A stretch of DNA of 13,277 nt, taken from positions 1-13,277 of the forward strand of contig JBBDRV010000004.1 in NCBI GenBank assembly GCA_040905285.1, read 5' to 3'. Made by a program: the position numbers and the translations under genes. Source of the stretch: JBBDRV01 sp040905285 (GTDB lineage Bacteria; Bacteroidota; Rhodothermia; Balneolales; Balneolaceae). Positions 7,513 to 13,277 of this stretch are shown here, piece after piece; position 1 is the stretch's first letter, and each line of letters opens with the position of its first letter. A model generated the notes under the pieces. That model had not been told where the DNA came from. It saw only the letters and a list, made by a program, of their open reading frames with translations, and ran no database searches.

Positions 7513-9067
7513 TAACAGGCTCTCCTGTTACTTGCTGAAAGCGGCTCATGGCCGTTAAAAAATCATATACGGCGGACAGGTAATTTAATCGGCTTTGATC
7601 CAGCAATGATGAAGCCTGCCTTTCTTCAAGTGTAGTTCCAACCCCCTCAGCCAGGCGCCTCAAAGAATTTTCATAATTCACCTCCGCCTGCTCGATATTC
7701 CGCTGCTGGCTTGTGATTCGCTTGTGCGCCGTCTCCAGATCATTCAGCGCCTGTTCGACCTCCAGATATATGTTGTTTTCAAGCAGTTCCCGATCGATTT
7801 CAGCCTGTCGCATCTCAATTTTGCTTTGCTGTATCTGTGAGCGGGTCTGGAAGCCGTTGAACAGGGACCACTGCAGCTGTATCCCGACAGAAACAGCGGG
7901 ATCCCAGTAAGAGTTGCTGAAAAACCGGCGCTGGCTGGATGTGAATCCGAACTGATCGCCCGGCGTTTGTGAAATGACCTGCCGGTTGTCCGGTACCTGT
8001 CCCATGTACCCAACATTTGCAAACGCATTCACCGTCGGGCGATAGCGCGACCGGACTATTCTGTTATTCACTTCCAGAAGGTCAAGAAATCCTTCAGCCC
8101 GGCTCATATCAGGCCTCTGTTCAAGGGCCCTGCGATAGGCATCTTCCACGCCCGGTATGTCAGCCATCTGCTGATCATCAAATTCAAGAGCCCCTCTCAA
8201 ATGGACCCTGGTCTTTACAGGTATTCCAAGCTGGAGACTTAAATTCCTGATGGACAGCTCGGACTGGTTTTCAGCTTCAATCAGATCGGTTTCCAGGTTA
8301 ACCAGCTCAACTTCGGCACTCAAAAGATCAAACCTCGACAAAACACCCGCTTCAACGGATGCTTCCGTCTCCTCCACTGTTCTTTGCAACCGTTCTATAC
8401 TCGAACGCAGAACCTGTGTCTGTTCCTGAGACAACAAAGCCGTATAGAATGCATTCCTGACCTGGTCCACGACAGTTTGCTGCTCACGCTGGAACTGATC
8501 CTGGTTAACTTCCCGCATCTGCCGCACTCCCTTTATGGCAGCAAATGCTGCACCGTTATACAATGTCTGCGTTACCGAAAGCCCTAATTCAAACTGATTA
8601 TCCACGGCAAAAGGATTGTCGTCTGCAGCTCGGCTGATCCCCGCCGCCTCCATGCCTTCCTGCTGCCGTTCCATAAACTCTTCCAGAGAGATGGGGTCCG
8701 TATCGTCGTCAAACCTTGCGTTTTCATTGAAAGCGAGCCATTCAAGAGAGCCGATCAGGTTGAACAACCCGCCGGCATCCGAACCGGCAAAGGGGTTGGG
8801 AGAAATTATATTCCGGTTGTATGAACCGGAGGCATTGACCTGTGGGTACACAGAGCCCCAGGCTTCACGTATCTGTTCATCAACCATTTCGATGTCCAGT
8901 ACTCCCTGCCGGAGCATATAGTTGTTGAGAAGGGCTATCTGTATGGCTTCCTCCAGAGTTATTGTGAGCTCGTCCGGAATATCCTCCGGATCCGTCTGTC
9001 CATAGGCTGTACCGGATAACAGAACGAATCCCAGAATTACAGTAAATAAAATTTTGGCATGCGCCAT
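7487..9067 (-). CDS. TolC-family outer-membrane efflux protein
   Basis: This 526-residue protein has a Sec signal peptide (1-23, ending in GTAYG before Gln24), so it is exported. It has the duplicated outer-membrane-efflux fold: each half opens with a TLEEAIQIALLNN- or VEDAYRRALEQRPD-type helix (35-50; 306-320). Long alpha-helical hairpins rich in Gln, Glu and Arg follow (180-290; 405-510), as do beta-strand pairs with an LGLSVTQTLYNGAA motif (161-174) and its counterpart VGIQLQWSLFNGFQTRSQ (394-411). These are the trimeric channel and barrel segments of TolC/OprM proteins. Residues about 88-155 are an acidic, Phe/Asn-rich insertion in the first half. It provides the exit duct for the adaptor and permease encoded immediately downstream. 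ATG 9067 has no Shine-Dalgarno; a second in-frame start is not needed, because the signal peptide begins here. Confidence 0.95.
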   Translation of the reverse strand: MAHAKILFTVILGFVLLSGTAYGQTDPEDIPDELTITLEEAIQIALLNNYMLRQGVLDIEMVDEQIREAWGSVYPQVNASGSYNRNIISPNPFAGSDAGGLFNLIGSLEWLAFNENARFDDDTDPISLEEFMERQQEGMEAAGISRAADDNPFAVDNQFELGLSVTQTLYNGAAFAAIKGVRQMREVNQDQFQREQQTVVDQVRNAFYTALLSQEQTQVLRSSIERLQRTVEETEASVEAGVLSRFDLLSAEVELVNLETDLIEAENQSELSIRNLSLQLGIPVKTRVHLRGALEFDDQQMADIPGVEDAYRRALEQRPDMSRAEGFLDLLEVNNRIVRSRYRPTVNAFANVGYMGQVPDNRQVISQTPGDQFGFTSSQRRFFSNSYWDPAVSVGIQLQWSLFNGFQTRSQIQQSKIEMRQAEIDRELLENNIYLEVEQALNDLETAHKRITSQQRNIEQAEVNYENSLRRLAEGVGTTLEERQASSLLDQSRLNYLSAVYDFLTAMSRFQQVTGEPVNEHYQYPN

Positions 9068-9130
9068 GGCTTGTTAACGCTAATATTGAAAGTTGCCTTT
9101 GTTACGGTTGGTTAGTGCCGCGTTCCCTTT

Positions 9131-9190
9131 CACCTTCCGTTCGGTTTTATTCGGGACGTTCTGTCTTATAGCGTGACGTTCTGTTCTTAT
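9131..9190 (-). repeat. Three near-contiguous ~20-base direct repeats over the efflux-operon promoter
   Basis: Read on the minus strand, copies begin at 9190 (ATAAGAACAGAACGTCACG), 9169 (ATAAGACAGAACGTCCCGA) and 9150 (ATAAAACCGAACGGAAGG), with periods 21 and 19. The GAACG cores start at 9181, 9161 and 9142, and a weak fourth GAACG starts at 9125. The spacing of about two helical turns would put the copies on one face of the DNA. They cover the -35 to roughly +27 part of the promoter ahead of the TolC-like gene. They may be binding sites for the adjacent TetR-type protein or another regulator. A decayed tandem duplication is the alternative. Confidence 0.6.
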
Positions 9191-9193
9191 CAA
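9165..9193 (-). promoter_or_regulatory. Sigma70-type promoter for the tolC-adaptor-RND genes
   Basis: On the minus strand TTGATA (9193 to 9188) is followed after exactly 17 bases by TATAAG (9170 to 9165), each matching five of six consensus positions. Transcription would start near 9158, leaving a leader of about 90 bases before the ATG at 9067. The promoter lies in the 145-base gap between the tetR stop and the TolC-like gene, so the pump can be transcribed separately from its regulator. Confidence 0.6.
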
Positions 9194-9212
9194 TTAGAAA
9201 TTTTTTATGGAC

Positions 9213-9869
9213 TTACTTTTTTTTCTCCATCCCCGCTTCCAGAAGCTGCAGAAAGGATATAATTAAAGACTCAATATTCAGATCCATATCATCCAATATT
9301 CTGAAATAATGCCCGCTGCTTTGAAGATGCAGCATTTGCACGATCCCCCTGGCACTCGCCCAGATCATCACCGCCAGTTCTTTCGGATCAAACCTGTCAT
9401 CGATAGAGCCGTCATCTATACCTTTTTGAAGGGCACGTGTGATGTACCCCATCGCTTCCCCTGCCTGTTCTTCACACCCGTGGGCAAATTGGCTGTCTGC
9501 GAGGAGGGTCCGGTCCTGTAAATTCTCATAATGTGAGAATGCATTGAAATAAATGGGATTCTCATTTACAAAATTCAGGTAGGCTTCCCCCAGCATCCGG
9601 ATCAGCTCGAGTCCGGACCTGTCTTTTTTCAGAACCTCATGGAACTGACTGTTCAATTTCCTCGAACCGCGTTCACTGATAGCCAGGTAGAGTGCTGTCT
9701 TATTCCTGAAATAAAGATATAATGTACCTTTACTCAGTTCTGCCTCCTCCGCAATCTCAGTCATTTTTGCCGATTCAAACCCTTTTTCGAGAATTACTTT
9801 TTCAGCAGCATCGATGATGGCTTCCTGCCGTCTGGCCTTTTCACGTTTCTTTCTTTCCGAGATTCCCAA
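9213..9869 (-). CDS. TetR/AcrR-family transcriptional regulator
   Basis: This is a 218-residue regulator. The N-terminal domain (about 14-62) has the TetR helix-turn-helix: RQEAIIDAAEKVILEKGFES, then MTEIAEEAELSKGTLYLYFRNK (recognition helix around 46-54). The helical C-terminal part would bind ligand and dimerise. Its place immediately upstream of an RND pump makes it the likely local repressor, as AcrR is for acrAB; this is inference. The start is TTG at 9869: GAGGT ends six bases before it, no ATG precedes the DNA-binding domain, and the next Met (36) would cut the domain in half. A perfect 17-base palindrome at 9971-9987 is a candidate autoregulatory operator. The C-terminus ends in EKKK and shows no truncation. 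Confidence 0.93.
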   Translation of the reverse strand: MGISERKKREKARRQEAIIDAAEKVILEKGFESAKMTEIAEEAELSKGTLYLYFRNKTALYLAISERGSRKLNSQFHEVLKKDRSGLELIRMLGEAYLNFVNENPIYFNAFSHYENLQDRTLLADSQFAHGCEEQAGEAMGYITRALQKGIDDGSIDDRFDPKELAVMIWASARGIVQMLHLQSSGHYFRILDDMDLNIESLIISFLQLLEAGMEKKK

Positions 9870-9875
9870 TCCTGC

Positions 9876-9880
9876 ACCTC
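9876..9880 (-). promoter_or_regulatory. Ribosome binding site GAGGT of tetR
   Basis: GAGGT lies six bases before the TTG at 9869 and decides that start. The same GAGGT-N6-TTG arrangement precedes pyrR. Confidence 0.6.
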
Positions 9881-9883
9881 TGC

Positions 9884-9906
9884 ATTGCTGATGTGTATTG
9901 CTGATG
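9884..9906 (+). repeat. Tandem 10-base repeat in the tetR leader, period 13
   Basis: ATTGCTGATG occurs at 9884-9893 and again, identically, at 9897-9906, directly upstream of the tetR ribosome binding site. It looks like a small local duplication. Confidence 0.5.
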
Positions 9907-9919
9907 GTTTGCCCCGTCC

Positions 9920-9952
9920 GTTCAGTAACTGTTCAGTAACGATTTCAGCAAC
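9920..9952 (+). repeat. Tandem 11-base repeat in the tetR leader, two exact copies and one degenerate copy
   Basis: GTTCAGTAAC at 9920-9929 and 9931-9940 is exact with period 11, one helical turn. TTTCAGCAAC at 9943-9952 is a degenerate third copy. They lie between the palindrome and the tetR start. Confidence 0.5.
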
Positions 9953-9970
9953 AGTTAATAACAACGGATT

Positions 9971-9987
9971 TATGACTAAGAGTCATA
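9971..9987. promoter_or_regulatory. Perfect 17-base palindrome, candidate TetR operator
   Basis: TATGACT-AAG-AGTCATA has seven-base arms with no mismatch around a three-base centre, a size and symmetry typical of sites bound by TetR dimers. It is about 100 bases upstream of the tetR start codon and within a possible weak promoter. I see no second full copy in the window. Binding by the adjacent regulator is inference. Confidence 0.55.
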
Positions 9988-10171
9988 TTATGAACAAAGG
10001 TCAACAAGTTACATTTTATTTTTAAGTAATCACATACTGATGACTGGATTTTTTTTACCGGAAACTATCCGCAGACGAGATTAAGACTATGGAGCTTAAT
10101 GAGATGTATAACCCAGGTCCCCCGTTCAGACCCCTGCCTTGCCAGGTCATGCCGCAGGAGACACGGATCGA

Positions 10172-11152
10172 CTAAACCCTGGCCCCGCCGCTCAGCAGAT
10201 AAAGCACCGCCATCCGAATAGCGACACCGTTTGTCACCTGGTTCAGAATAACGGACCGGTCACTGTCTACAACGTCACTGGCCAGCTCCACACCCCGGTT
10301 GACAGGGCCGGGGTGCATTACAGTGAAGTCAGGATACCTCTCCAGATGGTCCATTTTAATACCGAACTTCTGGTGATATTCACGGATGCTCGGGAATAAC
10401 TCCGTTGCCATGCCCTGCCTTTCCAGCTGGATCCTCAACGCCATTGCAATATCACACCAGGCCAATGTCTCTTCCAGGTCATAGGAGACATTGGCTCCCA
10501 GGGATTCCGCAAACCGCGGCAACAGAGACTTGGGGCCACAGATGGTAACTTCAGCCCCTATTTTCAACAGCCCCAGAATGTTAGACCTGACCACCCTGCT
10601 GAAACTGATATCCCCGATTATTGCAACTTTTTTACCCCTCAGGTCCGCGTGGATCTGCTGCATGGTGAACATGTCGAGAAGAGCCTGCGTCGGATGCTCA
10701 TGAGCGCCATCACCCGCATTTATAATGACGGCATCAACCAGCCGGGTCAGAAAATGAGGTACTCCGGGACTTTCATGGCGGACCACCACCATATCGATTT
10801 TCATGGAGCTGATATTCTGTATGGTGTCCTTTAGTGTCTCCCCTTTATTACTGCTGGACGTTCCCGCCGAGAAATTGACCACATCCGCTCCCATCCGCTT
10901 CTGCGCCAGCTCAAACGAAAGCCGGGTTCGGGTGCTGTTTTCATAGAAAAGATTTACGATTGTCTTGTCACGCAGCGTCGGCACTTTCGGCACCGGCCGG
11001 TTCAGGATCTCTCTGAAATACTTGGCCTGGTCAAGCACGTAGAGAATGTCCTCTTTTGAATAATCTTCAAGACCAAGCAGGTGCTTTTGCCCAAAAGGAT
11101 AATCACGCACAGAATCAGCCAGATCAACCATTCTTTTTTTCATTCCCCACAT
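10172..11152 (-). CDS. pyrB: Aspartate carbamoyltransferase, catalytic subunit
   Basis: PyrB makes N-carbamoyl-L-aspartate from carbamoyl phosphate and aspartate, the second step of UMP synthesis, in the cytoplasm. At 326 residues it is close to the usual catalytic-chain length. Visible signatures in order: ENSTRTR (71-77), which binds carbamoyl phosphate; SSNKGET (100-106), with the loop lysine that reaches the neighbouring subunit's site; HEHPTQALLD (151-160); GDISFSRVVRSN (180-191); LRIQLER (239-245); and MHPGPVNRGVEL (279-290), which contacts aspartate. All key residues are present. The gene overlaps the end of pyrR by 29 bases. ATGs at 11152, 11143 and 11131 are all possible starts, and I give the longest. 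The overlap suggests translational coupling with pyrR. No pyrI or pyrC follows; the next gene is tetR. Confidence 0.96.
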   Translation of the reverse strand: MWGMKKRMVDLADSVRDYPFGQKHLLGLEDYSKEDILYVLDQAKYFREILNRPVPKVPTLRDKTIVNLFYENSTRTRLSFELAQKRMGADVVNFSAGTSSSNKGETLKDTIQNISSMKIDMVVVRHESPGVPHFLTRLVDAVIINAGDGAHEHPTQALLDMFTMQQIHADLRGKKVAIIGDISFSRVVRSNILGLLKIGAEVTICGPKSLLPRFAESLGANVSYDLEETLAWCDIAMALRIQLERQGMATELFPSIREYHQKFGIKMDHLERYPDFTVMHPGPVNRGVELASDVVDSDRSVILNQVTNGVAIRMAVLYLLSGGARV

Positions 11153-11678
11153 TTACCAGATAGACGGCATCTTCCCCGTCCAGCTGTTTTATTTTTACGC
11201 GAACCTCTTCATTCTGATGGGTCGGCACTTTCATACCGATGTAATCAGCCGATACCGGCAATTCCCGGTGGCCCCGGTCAACCATGCAGCAAAAGCGGAT
11301 GCTGCGGGGGCGGCCGTAGGCCATCAGGGCATCCATGGCCGAGCGGACTGTCCGGCCGGTGTAAAGCACATCATCAACGAGTATTACATCCCTGTCGTAG
11401 AGATCAAACGGTATTTCAGTCACCTTGACTTCCGGCATCTTGAGTTTTGACCTGAAATCGTCCCGGAAGAAGGTAACATCCAGTACACCGAAGTCCGGAA
11501 CCCGGGCGTACTCCGTCTCGATTATTTGCAAAATGCGCCTTGCTATGAAAACTCCACGGGTCTGCATTCCGATCACTGCGGGGTGGGCCGGATTATCATA
11601 CGGTTCAAGGATCTGATGAGCAAACCGCATAAAGGTGCGGTTGAGATCCTCGGCAGACAAGATTTGTGTTTTTTCCAA
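11124..11678 (-). CDS. pyrR: Bifunctional pyrimidine operon regulator / uracil phosphoribosyltransferase
   Basis: This 184-residue protein is of typical PyrR length. The PRPP-binding loop is VILVDDVLYTGRTVRSA (98-114), preceded by an AHPAVIGMQTRGVFIARR substrate segment. The characteristic MVDRGHRELPVSADYIG block (132-148), seen in PyrR and not in other phosphoribosyltransferases, follows. In Firmicutes PyrR binds pyr mRNA when UMP is high and also has weak UPRTase activity. Being first before pyrB fits control of that gene. The start is TTG at 11678, supported by GAGGT six bases upstream; the next Met (17) would remove conserved N-terminal helix residues. I find no classical PyrR attenuator, with anti-terminator and terminator stems, in the leader. 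If it regulates here, the mechanism could be translational or transcriptional at another site. Confidence 0.95.
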   Translation of the reverse strand: MEKTQILSAEDLNRTFMRFAHQILEPYDNPAHPAVIGMQTRGVFIARRILQIIETEYARVPDFGVLDVTFFRDDFRSKLKMPEVKVTEIPFDLYDRDVILVDDVLYTGRTVRSAMDALMAYGRPRSIRFCCMVDRGHRELPVSADYIGMKVPTHQNEEVRVKIKQLDGEDAVYLVNVGNEKKNG

Positions 11679-11869
11679 CAGGTTACCTCAGGGAAATTTT
11701 GTGCTGGAAATTAGGAATTGATTGTTTACTACACAAAAAACAGATCGTTTTTGTTTCATTTCACATAATTTCCGCCCACCGGGTTTTCTTTCATTTCAGA
11801 AGGGTTTTAACTATTATTGAACGCATTTTTTCAACTAACTGAATTGTTTACTGAAAAGACTCGATTTCT
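11679..11869. promoter_or_regulatory. Shared divergent promoter region of pyrRB and sucC
   Basis: This 191-base spacer must carry promoters for both directions. I cannot assign convincing -35/-10 pairs. GAGGT (11689 to 11685) is the pyrR ribosome binding site. An A/T-rich imperfect inverted repeat lies at 11733-11754 (ACAAAAAAC / GTTTTTGT). The 10-mer ATTGTTTACT occurs identically at 11721-11730 and 11843-11852, near the two ends of the spacer. No Shine-Dalgarno precedes sucC. Confidence 0.4.
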
Positions 11870-13078
11870 ATGAAAATTCATGAGTATCAGGCAAAGGAAA
11901 TTTTACAAAATTATGGAGTAGCCACTCCGGCCGGCATCGCTGCTGAATCAACCGATGAAGCTGTAAAAGCTGCCGAATCCATGAAGGCCGACGGCAGCAG
12001 CCTGTTTGTTGTCAAAGCCCAGATCCATGCCGGCGGCCGCGGAAAGGGCCGGACGAAAAAGAACAACGCCAGGGGTGTGATCCTGTGCAGGACGATTGAT
12101 GAAGTTAAAAAAGCAGCCGAGTCTCTTTTGGGGGATACCCTCGTCACCATTCAGACCGGTGAGGCAGGACAGAAAATTAAAACCATTTATGTTACTGACG
12201 GGGTGGATATTGATCAGGAATTCTACCTTGGCATTCTGCTCGACCGGGCCAGAAGCAAAAATGTGATCATGGTTTCGACGGAAGGGGGTGTTGAAATTGA
12301 ACAGGTCGCGGAAGAGACGCCTGAAAAAATTATAAAAGAGTGGATCGAACCTGGAATGGATCTTCAGCACAATCAGGCGAGAAGACTGGCTTTCGCCCTT
12401 GGATTTGAAGGCAAAGCCTTTAAAAAAGCGGTAAGCTTCATTCAGTCGCTGTATAAATGCTATGAAGAGACCGATGCCAATATGGTTGAAATAAATCCAC
12501 TGGTAAGAACGCCGGACGGGGATGTTTTTGCACTCGATGCCAAATTTACTTTTGACGAAAATGCAATGTATCGTCAGAAGGCATATGCAGATTTGCGTGA
12601 TCTGGCTGAAGAAGATGCCACCGAAGTGGAAGCCTCCAAATTCGATCTGAACTACATCAAACTTGATGGAAATGTCGGCTGCATGGTTAACGGGGCGGGC
12701 CTGGCCATGGCTACCATGGATATCATAAAACTTTCAGGCGGCGAACCGGCCAATTTTCTTGATGTCGGTGGCGGAGCAAATGTAGACACTGTAAAAAACG
12801 GTTTTCGAATTATTCTTGAAGATAAAAATGTAAAGGCCATTCTGATTAACATCTTCGGCGGAATCGTCCGCTGCGACCGTGTGGCCAATGGAGTCATTGA
12901 AGCCATCAAGGATCCGGAAATAGCCAGGAAAGTCTCCGAAGTACCTATTATCGTGAGGCTGCAGGGGACCAATGCAGCTGAAGCAAAAAAGATCATTGAC
13001 AGCAGTGACCTCAATGTGATCTCCGCTGTACTGTTAAAGGAAGCCGCCGAGGAAGTGTCGAAGGTACTTGCTGCCTGA
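11870..13078 (+). CDS. sucC: Succinyl-CoA synthetase (ADP/GDP-forming) beta subunit
   Basis: SucC forms the nucleotide-binding half of the TCA-cycle enzyme that converts succinyl-CoA to succinate with formation of ATP or GTP. It is 402 residues long, slightly longer than E. coli SucC (388). The N-terminal ATP-grasp domain begins MKIHEYQAKEILQNYGV and contains GGRGKG (55-60), then EINPLV (207-212) with metal-binding residues. The C-terminal ligase-CoA domain has GNVGCMVNGAGLAMATMD (267-284), FLDVGGGA (296-303) and NIFGGIVRCD (327-336), in the region that contacts the phosphohistidine of the alpha subunit. It starts with ATG at 11870 and ends just before a strong terminator. It is the only plus-strand gene, and sucD is not adjacent, so the alpha subunit must be encoded elsewhere. 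Malate-CoA ligase beta is a related alternative, but the motifs and length favour SucC. Confidence 0.97.
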   Translation: MKIHEYQAKEILQNYGVATPAGIAAESTDEAVKAAESMKADGSSLFVVKAQIHAGGRGKGRTKKNNARGVILCRTIDEVKKAAESLLGDTLVTIQTGEAGQKIKTIYVTDGVDIDQEFYLGILLDRARSKNVIMVSTEGGVEIEQVAEETPEKIIKEWIEPGMDLQHNQARRLAFALGFEGKAFKKAVSFIQSLYKCYEETDANMVEINPLVRTPDGDVFALDAKFTFDENAMYRQKAYADLRDLAEEDATEVEASKFDLNYIKLDGNVGCMVNGAGLAMATMDIIKLSGGEPANFLDVGGGANVDTVKNGFRIILEDKNVKAILINIFGGIVRCDRVANGVIEAIKDPEIARKVSEVPIIVRLQGTNAAEAKKIIDSSDLNVISAVLLKEAAEEVSKVLAA

Positions 13079-13105
13079 ATGGTCCGTCTGCCCGGCCTGA
13101 TTTTA

Positions 13106-13135
13106 AAAAGCCGGCTCCTGTCAGAGCCGGCTTTT
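13106..13135. terminator. Bidirectional rho-independent terminator
   Basis: AAAAGCCGGCTC and GAGCCGGCTTTT form a perfect 12-base-pair stem around a six-base loop (CTGTCA). The stem ends in T-runs on both strands, so it can stop sucC transcripts from the left and the YceI-family transcript from the right. It begins 28 bases after the sucC stop. Confidence 0.93.
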
Positions 13136-13157
13136 CCGTTATTAGCTGCAATTCGGA

Positions 13158-13277
13158 TTACGTTTCCCGGATGAGCTGAATATCCAGCTGCAACTCGATG
13201 TTCTTGCCCACAACGACGTTGCCAGCTTCTGTTACAGCATCCCATTCCAGGCCGAATTCTTTTCGGTTGACTGTGCC
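13158..13277 (-). CDS. YceI-family protein (partial, C-terminal 39 residues)
   Basis: The minus-strand frame enters from the right edge in phase and stops with TAA at 13160-13158. The visible tail, with TVNRKEFGLEWDAV, then EAGNVVVGKNIELQLDIQLIRE, has the pattern of the YceI lipocalin-like fold. In that family a (T/S)xNRxDFG motif is followed by W, and then by a G-x-x-(V/L)-G-x-x-(I/V) pair of strands at the C-terminus. YceI proteins are usually periplasmic and bind polyisoprenoid-like or other amphipathic molecules. The signal peptide and ligand cavity lie outside the window. It converges on sucC at the shared terminator. Confidence 0.85.
   Translation of the reverse strand, partial: GTVNRKEFGLEWDAVTEAGNVVVGKNIELQLDIQLIRET

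Larger units (their letters stand above)
9870..10171. other. Intergenic region between pyrB and tetR: tetR leader and control region
   Basis: I find no gene in these 302 bases. The part nearest tetR (9870-9960) holds two clusters of short tandem repeats. A perfect palindrome lies at 9971-9987. On the minus strand TTGACC and TTGTTC, both -35-like, lie just upstream of the palindrome, and TTGTTC is followed after 17 bases by CATAAA, so the palindrome would sit in the spacer of a weak promoter. Positions about 10020-10171 contain the end of the pyr transcript. No stem followed by a T-run is visible there on the minus strand, so pyrB termination is unexplained. Confidence 0.5.

Noticed and set aside
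11733..11754. Imperfect hairpin in the pyrR leader considered as a terminator or attenuator
   Set aside because: The stem is almost entirely A-T with a bulge, and no separate T-run follows on the pyrR strand.
11948..12370. Minus-strand open frame of 140 codons inside sucC
   Set aside because: It is antisense to the conserved ATP-grasp domain; no recognisable protein features.
12652..13245. Long open frame (197 codons) on the minus strand, antisense to the 3' part of sucC and crossing the terminator
   Set aside because: It overlaps an unambiguous sucC and the perfect terminator hairpin, is in a different frame from the YceI-family gene, and its protein has low-complexity Ser/Thr/Pro composition typical of antisense frames.

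Overview
The window looks like a chromosomal segment from the Bacteroidota/Balneolota/Rhodothermota side of the tree. Four things suggest this: a DUF4293 protein, an RND permease with the long loop before its last helix that is usual in that group, the lack of Shine-Dalgarno sequences before several ATG genes, and a succinyl-CoA synthetase beta gene with no alpha gene beside it. Coding DNA is of moderate GC and the spacers are AT-rich. This placement is inferred from protein features, not from a database search. All genes lie on the minus strand except sucC.

On the minus strand, read right to left: the C-terminal end of a YceI-family protein (cut by the right edge) converges on sucC (plus strand) at a strong bidirectional terminator. 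sucC and the pyrR-pyrB pair diverge from a shared 191-base spacer. pyrR (pyrimidine regulator/UPRTase) and pyrB (aspartate carbamoyltransferase) overlap and are probably translationally coupled.

Next comes a multidrug-efflux locus. A TetR/AcrR-type regulator is followed by a three-gene tripartite pump: TolC-like outer-membrane channel, periplasmic adaptor, and inner-membrane RND permease. The tetR upstream region holds a perfect 17-base palindrome, a likely operator. The pump genes have their own well-formed sigma70-type promoter, covered by three to four copies of a ~20-base direct repeat. The permease is 1264 residues, roughly 200 more than AcrB, and the excess is mostly about six additional hydrophobic segments between TM6 and TM7.

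Downstream are a small DUF4293 membrane protein, an EamA/DMT-family transporter starting with TTG, a 325-base AT-rich spacer, and the N-terminal 250 residues of a lipoprotein with a family-3 solute-binding domain resembling the N-terminal half of the lytic transglycosylase MltF (cut by the left edge).

I see no mobile elements, CRISPR arrays, rRNA or tRNA genes, and no clearly new multi-gene system. The items most worth a second look are the enlarged RND permease and the two different regulatory signatures around the efflux operon.
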